Origin: Bacteroidales bacterium
Lineage (GTDB): Bacteria; Bacteroidota; Bacteroidia; Bacteroidales; F082
Direction: 5' to 3'
Assembly (NCBI GenBank): GCA_016282015.1
Contig: JAEEJS010000001.1
Span: 62,001 to 126,000, forward strand
DNA: 64,000 bases
Below, piece after piece: positions 40,148 through 47,716 of the stretch (positions within the stretch are counted from its first letter, which is position 1; the number at the start of each line of letters is the position of its first letter). The translations under genes were made by a program, and so were the position numbers. A model generated the notes under the pieces. It did not search any database, was not told where the DNA came from, and saw only the letters and a list, made by a program, of their open reading frames with translations.

Positions 40148-41482
40148 ATGTCAAAAAAGATTTTGATTGTCGACGATGACGTCGCTTTCGGCGTGATGCT
40201 TCGTACATGGTTTCAGAAGCATGGTTGGGAAGTGTCTTTGGCCTCTAGTCTGGATGGAGCGTTCCGTGAGTGCTTGTCGGCTCAATTTGATTTGATACTG
40301 AGTGATTTGCGTCTGCCTGACGGCGACGGCATCATGCTTCTTACCGAATTGCGTGAGAAGAAAATAATGACACCTTTCATGATCATGACCGGTTATGCCG
40401 ATGTGCAAACCGCCGTTAACGCCATTAAACTTGGAGCTTTCGATTATCTCAAGAAGCCCATAACCCCCGATGTTCTTGAACAGAAGATTGAGGCGGCCTT
40501 GCAGCAGGCCAATGAGGTGCGCAAGGAACTCAAACCCAAGTCACAACCAAAGGCGTCGGCAGTGGTGAAGGGGCAGAGTCAGGTTATACAGCGTGTGTAC
40601 AAACACGTGTCGCTTGTGGCTCCGACCAAGATGTCGGTGCTAATACTGGGAGAAAGCGGTACCGGTAAGGAGTACATAGCACGTATGATTCACGAGCAAA
40701 GCGGCCGTAAGAACAATCCTTTCATAGCGGTTGACTGTGGCAGCCTCTCAATGGAGCTTGCGCCTTCGGAACTGTTTGGTCACATTAAAGGCTCATTCAC
40801 CTCGGCAATAGCCGACAAGAAAGGTGTGTTTGAGGTGGCAAAGGGAGGTACGGTGTTTCTGGATGAGGTGGGAAACCTTCCTTACGAGGTGCAAAAACAG
40901 CTGTTGAGAGCTTTGCAGGAGCAGAAAGTAAGGCCTGTGGGCTCAGCTCAAGACATTACAGTGGATGTGAGAATTATCGCCGCCACCAACGAAGATCTGG
41001 TGGGAGCTATAGAAAAAGGCAATTTCCGTCAGGATTTGTATCATAGGATTAACGAGTTTTCCATAGAGGTTCCGCCTCTGCGTGAGAGGTTGGAGGATCT
41101 GGAGGAGTTTGCCTACCATTTCCTGGCGCAGGCCAACGAGGAACTTGGCAAGGATGTGAAACACATTTCGGATGAAGCCTTGGAGATGATGAAACAGCAT
41201 CAATGGGACGGCAACTTGAGAGAGTTGAGGAATGTGATTCGTCGGGCCACTTTGTTTGCTGAAAATGATGAGATTACAGCCGACAACCTGCCAGTCTTGA
41301 CAAGTCGTGCGCCCAAGGCCACGGCAGCGGAGGACATGGCTTTGCAACCTGGAGATGAGAAAGAACAGATTATTGCGGCTTTGAAAAAGGCCAGGGGTAA
41401 CAAAACTGTGGCGGCCAAACTTTTGCAAGTGGACAGAAAAACTCTGTACAACAAAATGCATTTATACGAAATCGAATTGTAA
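40148..41482 (+). CDS. NtrC-family sigma-54-dependent response regulator
   Basis: A 444-residue activator of RpoN promoters. The receiver domain (1-120) has the DDD acidic pocket and phosphorylation site Asp53 in SDLRLPDGDG. The AAA+ domain (about 140-375) has Walker A GESGTGKE, Walker B GGTVFLDEVG and RIIAATN. The sigma-54 contact loop reads GSFTSA (215-220) rather than GAFTGA. The C-terminal Fis-type HTH is KKARGNKTVAAKLLQVDRKTLYNKMHLYEI. No cognate histidine kinase is adjacent. It is first in an operon with OPT and pepT and one gene downstream of a sigma-54-like promoter, so it may regulate that promoter. The ATG at 40148 is preferred over the upstream frame to 40082. Confidence 0.93.
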   Translation: MSKKILIVDDDVAFGVMLRTWFQKHGWEVSLASSLDGAFRECLSAQFDLILSDLRLPDGDGIMLLTELREKKIMTPFMIMTGYADVQTAVNAIKLGAFDYLKKPITPDVLEQKIEAALQQANEVRKELKPKSQPKASAVVKGQSQVIQRVYKHVSLVAPTKMSVLILGESGTGKEYIARMIHEQSGRKNNPFIAVDCGSLSMELAPSELFGHIKGSFTSAIADKKGVFEVAKGGTVFLDEVGNLPYEVQKQLLRALQEQKVRPVGSAQDITVDVRIIAATNEDLVGAIEKGNFRQDLYHRINEFSIEVPPLRERLEDLEEFAYHFLAQANEELGKDVKHISDEALEMMKQHQWDGNLRELRNVIRRATLFAENDEITADNLPVLTSRAPKATAAEDMALQPGDEKEQIIAALKKARGNKTVAAKLLQVDRKTLYNKMHLYEIEL

Positions 41483-41499
41483 ATCAATAAAATAATACT

Positions 41500-43506
41500 A
41501 TGGAAGAAAATGAGAAATTCAGTCTGCCTGAGAATGCGCAGCGTGAGTTGAAACCAGGCGAGGTTTATGAACCTATATTGTCGCCCAAGAAAAAATACAA
41601 AGAGGTGACGGTTTGGTCGGTGGTGGTCGGCCTGTTGATGACAGTGCTGTTCTCGGCTGCCGCGGCATATCTCGGATTGAAGGTCGGACAAGTGTTTGAG
41701 GCTGCAATTCCTATTGCCATCATAGCTATCGGATTGTCGAATGTGGCAAAGAAAAACGACGCCTTGTCGCAGAACGTCATCATACAGTCAATTGGCGGAT
41801 GTTCGGGCGGCGTGGTGGCCGGTGCCATCTTCACCTTGCCGGCGCTGTACATACTTCAAGGCAAAGGCTATGAAATCGAGATAAATTACATGCAGGTGTT
41901 CTTGAGTTCGCTGCTGGGCGGCGTGCTGGGCATTTTGTTCCTTATTCCTTTCAGAAAGTATTTCGTCAAGGAACAGCACGGCAAGTTTCCGTTCCCGGAG
42001 GCTACAGCTACCACTCAGGTGCTGGTGAGCGGACAGAAAATGGGTAAGGACTCGCTGTTGCTTGTAATCAGCGGATTGATCGGCGGTATCTACGATTTCA
42101 TCATTTCGACATTCGGTTGGTGGTCGGAGACTATCAGCACCAAAGTGATACCTTGGGGTGCTGCTCTGGCTGACAAGGCCAAGCTGATGTTCAAGGTCAA
42201 TGTGGGCGCTGCAGTGCTCGGTCTGGGCTACATCATCGGACTGAAATATGCCTTCATCATCTGCTGTGGCTCTATGTTGGTGTGGTTTATCATTATCCCG
42301 GGAATGAATCTGATATGGGGTAACGACATTATCGATTTGATGAACACCGGCCTGAGCATGAGAATAGGTGACATGGCTCCGGAAATGATATTCAAAGATT
42401 ATGCGCGTCATATCGGTATCGGCGGTATAGCCATGGCCGGTGTGGTAAGCATCATCAAGTCGTGGGGAGTGATAAAATCGTCGGTAGGCCTTGCGGCTAA
42501 CGAGTTTAAAGGCAATAAGACAACAGGAGTGGAGGTGGAGCGCACACAGCATGACCTCTCGATGAAGTTCATCGTCATAGGAATCGTGGCTATTCTTCTT
42601 CTGACCTTCGTGTTCTTCCGTTTCGGTGTTGTGGGTAACTTCGGTCACGCAGCCATAGGCATACTTGTGGTGGCGGTGATAGCGTTCCTGTTCACAACAG
42701 TGGCAGCCAACGCAATAGCCATAGTGGGATCCAACCCTGTGAGTGGCATGACTTTGATGACCTTGATTCTGGCTTCACTGGTGATGGTGGCTGCCGGTTT
42801 GAGCGGAGCTGCCGGCATGACAGCGGCTCTGATAATTGGAGGCGTGGTGTGTACGGCATTGGCTGTGGCTGGCGCTTTCATTACCGATTTGAAGGTGGGA
42901 TATTGGATTGGCACAACTCCTAAGAATCAGGAAATCTGGAAGTTTGTGGGCGTGGCAGTGGCTTCGGCAACTGTGGCCGGCGTCATAATGATATTGAACA
43001 AGGCTTACGGCTTTGTGGGTGAAGGCGCTCTGGTGGCACCTCAGGCCAACGCCATGTCGGCTGTGATAGAGCCTATGATGTCGGGCGGCAACGCTCCTTG
43101 GCTGTTATACGGCATAGGCGCCGCTATAGCCTTGATACTTACATTCTTAAAGATTCCGGCACTGCCTTTTGCTCTGGGTATGTTTATTCCGATAGACCTC
43201 AATATACCGCTGTTGATTGGCGGAGCAGTCTCATGGTTTGTTTCTACACGCAGCAAAGACGAAAAACTCAACAAGGCACGCTACGACCGCGGCACTCTCA
43301 TAGCTTCCGGATTCATAGCAGGCGGAGCTTTGATGGGTGTGGTTAGTGCCATACTGAAGTTCGGTAATGTTGACCTTGTGGCCAGAACAGCCGACGGCTC
43401 GCTGTTTGCGTCTACACCATGGGCCTCACTGATTGCCTTGGTGATGTATGTGGCAATTATAGTTTACATGATTTGGGATTCTAAAAGAGCTAAAGTTGAA
43501 GAATAA
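41500..43506 (+). CDS. OPT family oligopeptide transporter
   Basis: A 668-residue inner-membrane protein with about 15 predicted helices. KKYKEVTVWSVVVGLLMTVLFSAAAAYLGLKVGQVFEAAIPIAIIAIG, then FPFPEATATTQVLVSGQK and ALPFALGMFIPIDLNIPLLIGGAVSWFV are hallmarks of the bacterial OPT branch, which takes up small peptides or metal chelates with protons. It lies 17 bases after the response regulator and 11 bases before peptidase T. Given that neighbour, peptide uptake is the best guess. Confidence 0.92.
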   Translation: MEENEKFSLPENAQRELKPGEVYEPILSPKKKYKEVTVWSVVVGLLMTVLFSAAAAYLGLKVGQVFEAAIPIAIIAIGLSNVAKKNDALSQNVIIQSIGGCSGGVVAGAIFTLPALYILQGKGYEIEINYMQVFLSSLLGGVLGILFLIPFRKYFVKEQHGKFPFPEATATTQVLVSGQKMGKDSLLLVISGLIGGIYDFIISTFGWWSETISTKVIPWGAALADKAKLMFKVNVGAAVLGLGYIIGLKYAFIICCGSMLVWFIIIPGMNLIWGNDIIDLMNTGLSMRIGDMAPEMIFKDYARHIGIGGIAMAGVVSIIKSWGVIKSSVGLAANEFKGNKTTGVEVERTQHDLSMKFIVIGIVAILLLTFVFFRFGVVGNFGHAAIGILVVAVIAFLFTTVAANAIAIVGSNPVSGMTLMTLILASLVMVAAGLSGAAGMTAALIIGGVVCTALAVAGAFITDLKVGYWIGTTPKNQEIWKFVGVAVASATVAGVIMILNKAYGFVGEGALVAPQANAMSAVIEPMMSGGNAPWLLYGIGAAIALILTFLKIPALPFALGMFIPIDLNIPLLIGGAVSWFVSTRSKDEKLNKARYDRGTLIASGFIAGGALMGVVSAILKFGNVDLVARTADGSLFASTPWASLIALVMYVAIIVYMIWDSKRAKVEE

Positions 43507-43517
43507 ATAATTGAAAT

Positions 43518-44735
43518 ATGGAAAAGTTACTGGATAAATTCTTGAGATATGTCGCCGTCGAGACGACATCCGACGAAAACTCTGACACACAGCCGAGCTC
43601 TATGAAGGAGTTCGATCTGCTCAGAATGTTGCAGAAAGAGCTGCAGGACATGGGTATCAAAGCCGATTTGGATGAATACGGCTATGTGATGGCCACCATA
43701 CCGGCTAATACGGATAAGGATATACCGGCCATTGGGTTTATAGCTCATGTCGATACCTCACCTGACGCATCGGGTAAGGATATCAAGCCGCAGATCATTG
43801 AGAATTATGGCGGAGGCGACATTTTGCTCAACGCTGAAAAAGACTTGTATCTGAAGGTTTCAGAATTTCCGGAGATGCAGCAGTATGTGGGCAAAACCCT
43901 GATTACCACCGACGGTACAACTTTGCTGGGCGCTGACGACAAGGGCGGTGTGGCTGCTATTATGTATGCCGCTCAGTATCTGATTGAACATCCAGAGGTG
44001 AAGCATGGAGAAATCAAAATAGGCTTCACTCCGGACGAGGAGATAGGACGCGGTGTGGCCAAGTTCGATGTGAAGAAGTTCGGAGCCAAGTATGCATATA
44101 CTATAGACGGCGGCGAGATAGGCGAATTGGAGTACGAGAACTTCAACGCCGCCGGCGCGAAGATCCGCATTCAAGGAAGTAACATCCATCCAGGTTACGC
44201 AAAGGATAAGATGGTCAATTCGATGCTCATAGCCATGGAGCTCAACGCCATGCTTCCTGTGGAGCAGAGACCGGCTTACACTCAGGGCTACGAGGGATTC
44301 TTCCATCTGACCGACATAACCGGAACGGTAGAGGAGACCACTATGGGGTATATTATCCGCGATCACGACAGAGCGAAATTTGAAGCCAAGAAAGAACTCA
44401 TCACCGAGGTGGTGGCTTTCCTGAACAAGAAATACGGTAACGTAGTGACGCTGGAGCTGAAGCATCAGTATTACAATATGCGCCAGGAGGTGGAGCCTCA
44501 TTATTTCATTGTGGAGAAAGCTATAAAAGCTATAGAAATGGCAGGCGTCAAGCCGAAAGTGCAGCCTATACGCGGAGGCACAGACGGAGCCAACTTAAGT
44601 TTCATGGGCTTGCCGTGCCCGAACATTTTCGCAGGAGGTCACAATTTCCACGGAAAGTGGGAGTATGTGCCGCTTGAGAGCATGGAAAAGGCTTCAGAAG
44701 TGATTCTGAATATCATCAAACTGTTTACGGAATAA
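43518..44735 (+). CDS. pepT: Peptidase T (tripeptide aminopeptidase, M20 family)
   Basis: A cytoplasmic dinuclear zinc enzyme that removes the N-terminal residue from tripeptides. The 405-residue length is normal. Metal ligands and catalytic residues are in place: His77 and Asp79 in AHVDTSPD, Asp140 in LGADDKGG, Glu174/Glu175 in TPDEEIG, Asp198 in TIDGGEIG and a His in FAGGHNFHGKWEYVP. The insert carrying GSNIHPGYAKDKMVNS provides the dimerisation-domain histidine. It is the last gene after the response regulator and OPT, so imported tripeptides would be hydrolysed at once. The stop abuts the stop of convergent trmH. Confidence 0.96.
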   Translation: MEKLLDKFLRYVAVETTSDENSDTQPSSMKEFDLLRMLQKELQDMGIKADLDEYGYVMATIPANTDKDIPAIGFIAHVDTSPDASGKDIKPQIIENYGGGDILLNAEKDLYLKVSEFPEMQQYVGKTLITTDGTTLLGADDKGGVAAIMYAAQYLIEHPEVKHGEIKIGFTPDEEIGRGVAKFDVKKFGAKYAYTIDGGEIGELEYENFNAAGAKIRIQGSNIHPGYAKDKMVNSMLIAMELNAMLPVEQRPAYTQGYEGFFHLTDITGTVEETTMGYIIRDHDRAKFEAKKELITEVVAFLNKKYGNVVTLELKHQYYNMRQEVEPHYFIVEKAIKAIEMAGVKPKVQPIRGGTDGANLSFMGLPCPNIFAGGHNFHGKWEYVPLESMEKASEVILNIIKLFTE

Positions 44736-45422
44736 TTATTTGAATTCCGGATACAACTCGTAAAACTTATTCTCGAACGTACGGACCCGATTCAATGATT
44801 TTCGGGTCCAGTCGAGACGTATCTCCTGTTTTTCCTCTTCGCTGAGATGCCAGTCGATGTCGCTTTTGTGAAGACGCTGGGTGAGGGTGTACATCAGCAA
44901 TGCGGCAGAAACACTGATGTTGAAGCTCTCGGTGAATCCATGCATGGGTATCTGTACGTACATGTCGGCATGCTCTAGGGCGTAGTCGGTGAGGCCGGTT
45001 TTTTCAGTTCCGAACACTACGGCTATGGGCTGGTCTAAAGGCAGGGTGTCGGGAGTGTAGTCGTTCTGGTGAGGGCAGGTGGCCACAATTTTATAGCCTT
45101 TGCTGTGCAAAAGGTCGAAAGCCTCGGGAGTGTTGAACTCGTTGACGTTGTATTTGTGGAGGTCAAGCCATTTGACGCTGCCTACAACTATGTCGGGATT
45201 GATGTCATAGACCCACTTGTTTTCGATGATGTGCACGTCCTGCACTCCGGTGAGGTCACAGCTGCGCAATACGGCGCTGGCGTTGTGCGACTGGTAGATG
45301 TCTTCGAGCACAATGGCGATATGACGTGTCCTGTAACGTAACACCTCCTCGAAGCGGTTTTTTCTCTCGTCAGTGATATAGTTGGAGAGAAATTCGTATA
45401 ATTTTTGCTCTTTTTCCTTCAA
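44736..45422 (-). CDS. trmH: tRNA (guanosine-2'-O)-methyltransferase, SpoU/TrmH family
   Basis: A SPOUT methyltransferase, probably forming Gm18 in tRNA. SPOUT motifs: ALEDIYQSHNASAVLRSCDLTGV (motif 1; reads IVLEDIYQSHN), IAVVFGTEKTGLT (motif 2) and IPMHGFTESFNISVSAALLMY (motif 3), the knotted SAM site. The reading frame goes to an ATG at 45494, but that passes through a -7 element (45467-45474) and translates AT-rich DNA. A TTG at 45422 gives LKEKEQKLYEF... and 228 residues, close to E. coli TrmH (229), so I prefer it; it is uncertain. It is divergent from the TPR gene. Confidence 0.85.
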   Translation of the reverse strand: MKEKEQKLYEFLSNYITDERKNRFEEVLRYRTRHIAIVLEDIYQSHNASAVLRSCDLTGVQDVHIIENKWVYDINPDIVVGSVKWLDLHKYNVNEFNTPEAFDLLHSKGYKIVATCPHQNDYTPDTLPLDQPIAVVFGTEKTGLTDYALEHADMYVQIPMHGFTESFNISVSAALLMYTLTQRLHKSDIDWHLSEEEKQEIRLDWTRKSLNRVRTFENKFYELYPEFK

Positions 45423-45466
45423 AATGAATGTGTTAAGAGTTGTATAATAGCTTGCTAAAATTTTTA

Positions 45467-45474
45467 CAAATATA
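45467..45474 (-). promoter_or_regulatory. -7 element of trmH
   Basis: TATATTTG on the reverse strand. Its position inside the longer reading frame is why I start trmH at the TTG at 45422. Confidence 0.4.
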
Positions 45475-45508
45475 TTAAAAAAAATGTTAGGCATTCAATA
45501 AAATATCG

Positions 45509-45516
45509 TATTTTTG
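45509..45516 (+). promoter_or_regulatory. -7 element of the TPR membrane protein gene
   Basis: TATTTTTG followed by CA, 24 bases before the ATG at 45541. Confidence 0.5.
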
Positions 45517-45540
45517 CAGTTCGAAAAAAGTGAATAGAAT

Positions 45541-46233
45541 ATGGCAAAACAAAACGTACAGAAAGACGAGGAACGTCTTGAATCAATCGAGTCAACATTA
45601 GGTAAGACAGAGATGTTTATTGAGAATTATAAGAAGACCATCACTACAGTGGTTGTAGTCATCGTTGTGGTTGTTCTTGCTATTTTCGGTGTCAAGAAAT
45701 ATTATATCGAGCCACGTGAGCAGGAAGCACAGCTTGCTATCTTCCGCGCTGAGCAGCTTTTTGAAAATGACGATTATGCCACAGCTTTGAACGGTGACGG
45801 CAACAACATGGGCTTCATGGATGTCATCAACGAGTACGGTAACACAAAGACCGGTAACCTGGCAAGATACTATGCAGGTATCTGCTACCTGAACACAGGT
45901 GACTATCAGAGCGCTATCAAGTATCTCGGCGAGTTCAAGAGTAAGGATCATCTGGTAAAGCCTTTGGCAACAGGTGCTATGGGCGACGCTTACATGGAGC
46001 TTGGCAACACAGCCGAGGCTGCAAGATGCTACGAGAAAGCTGCCAATGAGTCGAAGAATTCATTCACCAGCCCAATGATGCTTGTTAAGGCCGGTTTTGC
46101 TTACGAGATGATTGAAGACTATCAGAAGGCTTTGGAGATGTACCAAATCATCAAGGCTGAATATCCTAACAGTAACGAAGGTTTTGTCGTCGACAAGAAC
46201 ATCGCTATGGTGGAAACAAAGATGGCCCGCTAA
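45541..46233 (+). CDS. Membrane-anchored TPR protein (YfgM-like layout)
   Basis: A 230-residue protein: a charged N-terminal segment, one transmembrane helix (TTVVVVIVVVVLAIFGVKKYYI, about 35-56), then TPR repeats outside the cytoplasm (GNLARYYAGICYLNTGDYQSAIKYLGEF, then MGDAYMELGNTAEAARCYEKAA and AGFAYEMIEDYQKALEMYQII). The plan resembles YfgM, a periplasmic-chaperone partner of the Sec translocon in E. coli, and is common in Bacteroidota. Its exact role is not known. A terminator follows, then fmt. Confidence 0.8.
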   Translation: MAKQNVQKDEERLESIESTLGKTEMFIENYKKTITTVVVVIVVVVLAIFGVKKYYIEPREQEAQLAIFRAEQLFENDDYATALNGDGNNMGFMDVINEYGNTKTGNLARYYAGICYLNTGDYQSAIKYLGEFKSKDHLVKPLATGAMGDAYMELGNTAEAARCYEKAANESKNSFTSPMMLVKAGFAYEMIEDYQKALEMYQIIKAEYPNSNEGFVVDKNIAMVETKMAR

Positions 46234-46260
46234 ATTAAAAATTTAGACTATAGAGTTAAG

Positions 46261-46290
46261 GTGCCTGATTCTGAAGAGTCAGGCACTTTT
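46261..46290 (+). terminator. Terminator between the TPR gene and fmt
   Basis: GTGCCTGA (46261-46268) and TCAGGCAC (46279-46286) form a perfect 8-bp stem with a 10-base loop and T4. fmt starts only 19 bases later with no clear promoter of its own, so some read-through probably supplies it. Confidence 0.75.
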
Positions 46291-46309
46291 GATATAAAAA
46301 GGTAAGATT

Positions 46310-47275
46310 ATGAGAATAGTTTATTTCGGAACACCTGAATTTGCCGCTTCACAGTTGGACGCTATCGTGGCCGCCGGCCATGACGTGCCCGTAGTTGTTA
46401 CAGCCCCCGACAGGCCGGCGGGCCGTGGCAAGCAGCTTCACGCCCCTGAAGTTAAAGAATGCGCTCTCCGACACGGTTTACCCGTGCTCCAGCCCGAGAG
46501 TCTGAAAGACGAAGCTTTCGTGGAGCAGTTGCGCTCGTACAATGCCGACTTGTTTGTGGTAGTGGCTTTCAGAATGCTGCCCGAGGTGGTGTGGAGCATG
46601 CCTGCTAAAGGTACCATCAATCTACACGCCTCCTTGTTACCGCAGTATCGCGGAGCTGCCCCTATAAACCATGCCATCATAAACGGTGAAAAAGAGACAG
46701 GACTTACCACTTTCTTCCTTGATAAGGATATAGACACCGGCGCAATGATAATGCAGGAGAAGGTGGCTATAGGCGATAATATGACAGCTGGGGAACTGCA
46801 TGACACCTTGATGCATTTAGGCAATGAAGTCATCGTAAAGACCATAAAAATGATAGAGGAGGGGAAGGCGGATGCCAGAAGCCAGTCGTCTGTCATAGAG
46901 AAAGAGAAGCTGACACTGAAGCCGGCGCCGAAGATATTCAAGGAAGACTGTTACATCGACTGGACCAAGTCAGGAAATGATATACACAATTTCGTGAGAG
47001 GCTTATCGCCGTATCCGGCAGCCCATGCCAAAATACAAAATCCGGAGGGAGAGATATTGGATTTGAAGATATTTGCGACAGAATTGGCGTCAAAATCAAT
47101 TGAAAATGCGGGCGCTATAAGATTGAAAACCGACGGAAAGACAAGTCTGGAGGTGGTCTTGAGAGATTCTTGCATAAAAATTGAAGAGATTCAACAGGCT
47201 GGCAAAAAACCGATGAAAATTGCGGAATTCCTAAGAGGTACAAGGGTTTCCGAAGATTGGAAGCTGATTTGCTAA
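46310..47275 (+). CDS. fmt: Methionyl-tRNA formyltransferase
   Basis: Formylates initiator Met-tRNA using 10-formyl-THF. At 321 residues it has normal length. The formyltransferase domain has MRIVYFGTPEFAASQLDAI, VTAPDRPAGRGKQL, the catalytic triad region GTINLHASLLPQYRGAAPINHAIINGEKETGLT and DIDTGAMIMQE. The C-terminal OB domain includes FVRGLSPYPAAHAKI. The usual partner def is not adjacent; the neighbours are a TPR gene upstream and the HU gene downstream. GGTAAG precedes the ATG. Confidence 0.96.
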   Translation: MRIVYFGTPEFAASQLDAIVAAGHDVPVVVTAPDRPAGRGKQLHAPEVKECALRHGLPVLQPESLKDEAFVEQLRSYNADLFVVVAFRMLPEVVWSMPAKGTINLHASLLPQYRGAAPINHAIINGEKETGLTTFFLDKDIDTGAMIMQEKVAIGDNMTAGELHDTLMHLGNEVIVKTIKMIEEGKADARSQSSVIEKEKLTLKPAPKIFKEDCYIDWTKSGNDIHNFVRGLSPYPAAHAKIQNPEGEILDLKIFATELASKSIENAGAIRLKTDGKTSLEVVLRDSCIKIEEIQQAGKKPMKIAEFLRGTRVSEDWKLIC

Positions 47276-47328
47276 AAGACACTGAAAATTTTTTTTGAGT
47301 ATTTATGTAAAAAAAATCAAAAAAAATG

Positions 47329-47358
47329 TTGGAAGTTCTGAAATTTATGTTAAATTTG
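47329..47358 (+). promoter_or_regulatory. Promoter of the HU gene
   Basis: TTG (47329-47331), 19 bases, then TAAATTTG (47351-47358), with a poly-A tract upstream that could act as an UP element. It predicts a leader of about 32 bases. Confidence 0.7.
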
Positions 47359-47395
47359 CGTGTCAATACAAAATCAACTTCTTAAAACTAACAAA

Positions 47396-47659
47396 ATGAA
47401 TAAAGCAGAATTAGTCAATGTGATGGCAGAAAAAGCTGGCCTCACAAAGGTGGATGCCAAAAAGGCTCTTGATGCATTCCTCGGTGCAGCAACAGGTGCA
47501 ATTAAAAAAGGTGAACGTATCTCATTAGTTGGATTCGGTTCATTCTCAACAGCCAAACGTCCTGCACGTGAAGGCCGCAACCCACGTACCGGTGCTAAGA
47601 TTAAGATCGCAGCTAAAAAAGTTGTGAAATTCAAAGCAGCTGCTAATTTAGTGAAATGA
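47396..47659 (+). CDS. HU family DNA-binding protein
   Basis: An 87-residue nucleoid protein that bends and compacts DNA as a dimer. MNKAELVNVMAEKAGLTKVDAKKALDAFLGAATGAIKKGERISLVGFGSFSTAKRPAREGRNPRTGAKIKIAAKKVVKFKAAANLVK shows the whole family pattern, including the GFGSF and GRNPRTG arm that holds the DNA-intercalating Pro. It looks like HU rather than IHF. The ATG at 47396 is preferred; the frame to 47360 would begin at the promoter. A strong terminator follows, as befits an abundant single-gene transcript. Confidence 0.96.
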   Translation: MNKAELVNVMAEKAGLTKVDAKKALDAFLGAATGAIKKGERISLVGFGSFSTAKRPAREGRNPRTGAKIKIAAKKVVKFKAAANLVK

Positions 47660-47684
47660 GTTAGGTAGAAACCTAATTCCATAA

Positions 47685-47715
47685 CGAGGCCGCCGTCAGG
47701 CGGCCTCGTTTGTTT
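47685..47715 (+). terminator. Terminator of the HU gene
   Basis: CGAGGCCGCC (47685-47694), GTCA loop, GGCGGCCTCG (47699-47708), then TTTGTTT. It is a very stable GC-rich stem. A small TTAGGT/ACCTAA hairpin precedes it at about 47661-47676. Confidence 0.88.
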
Positions 47716-47716
47716 A

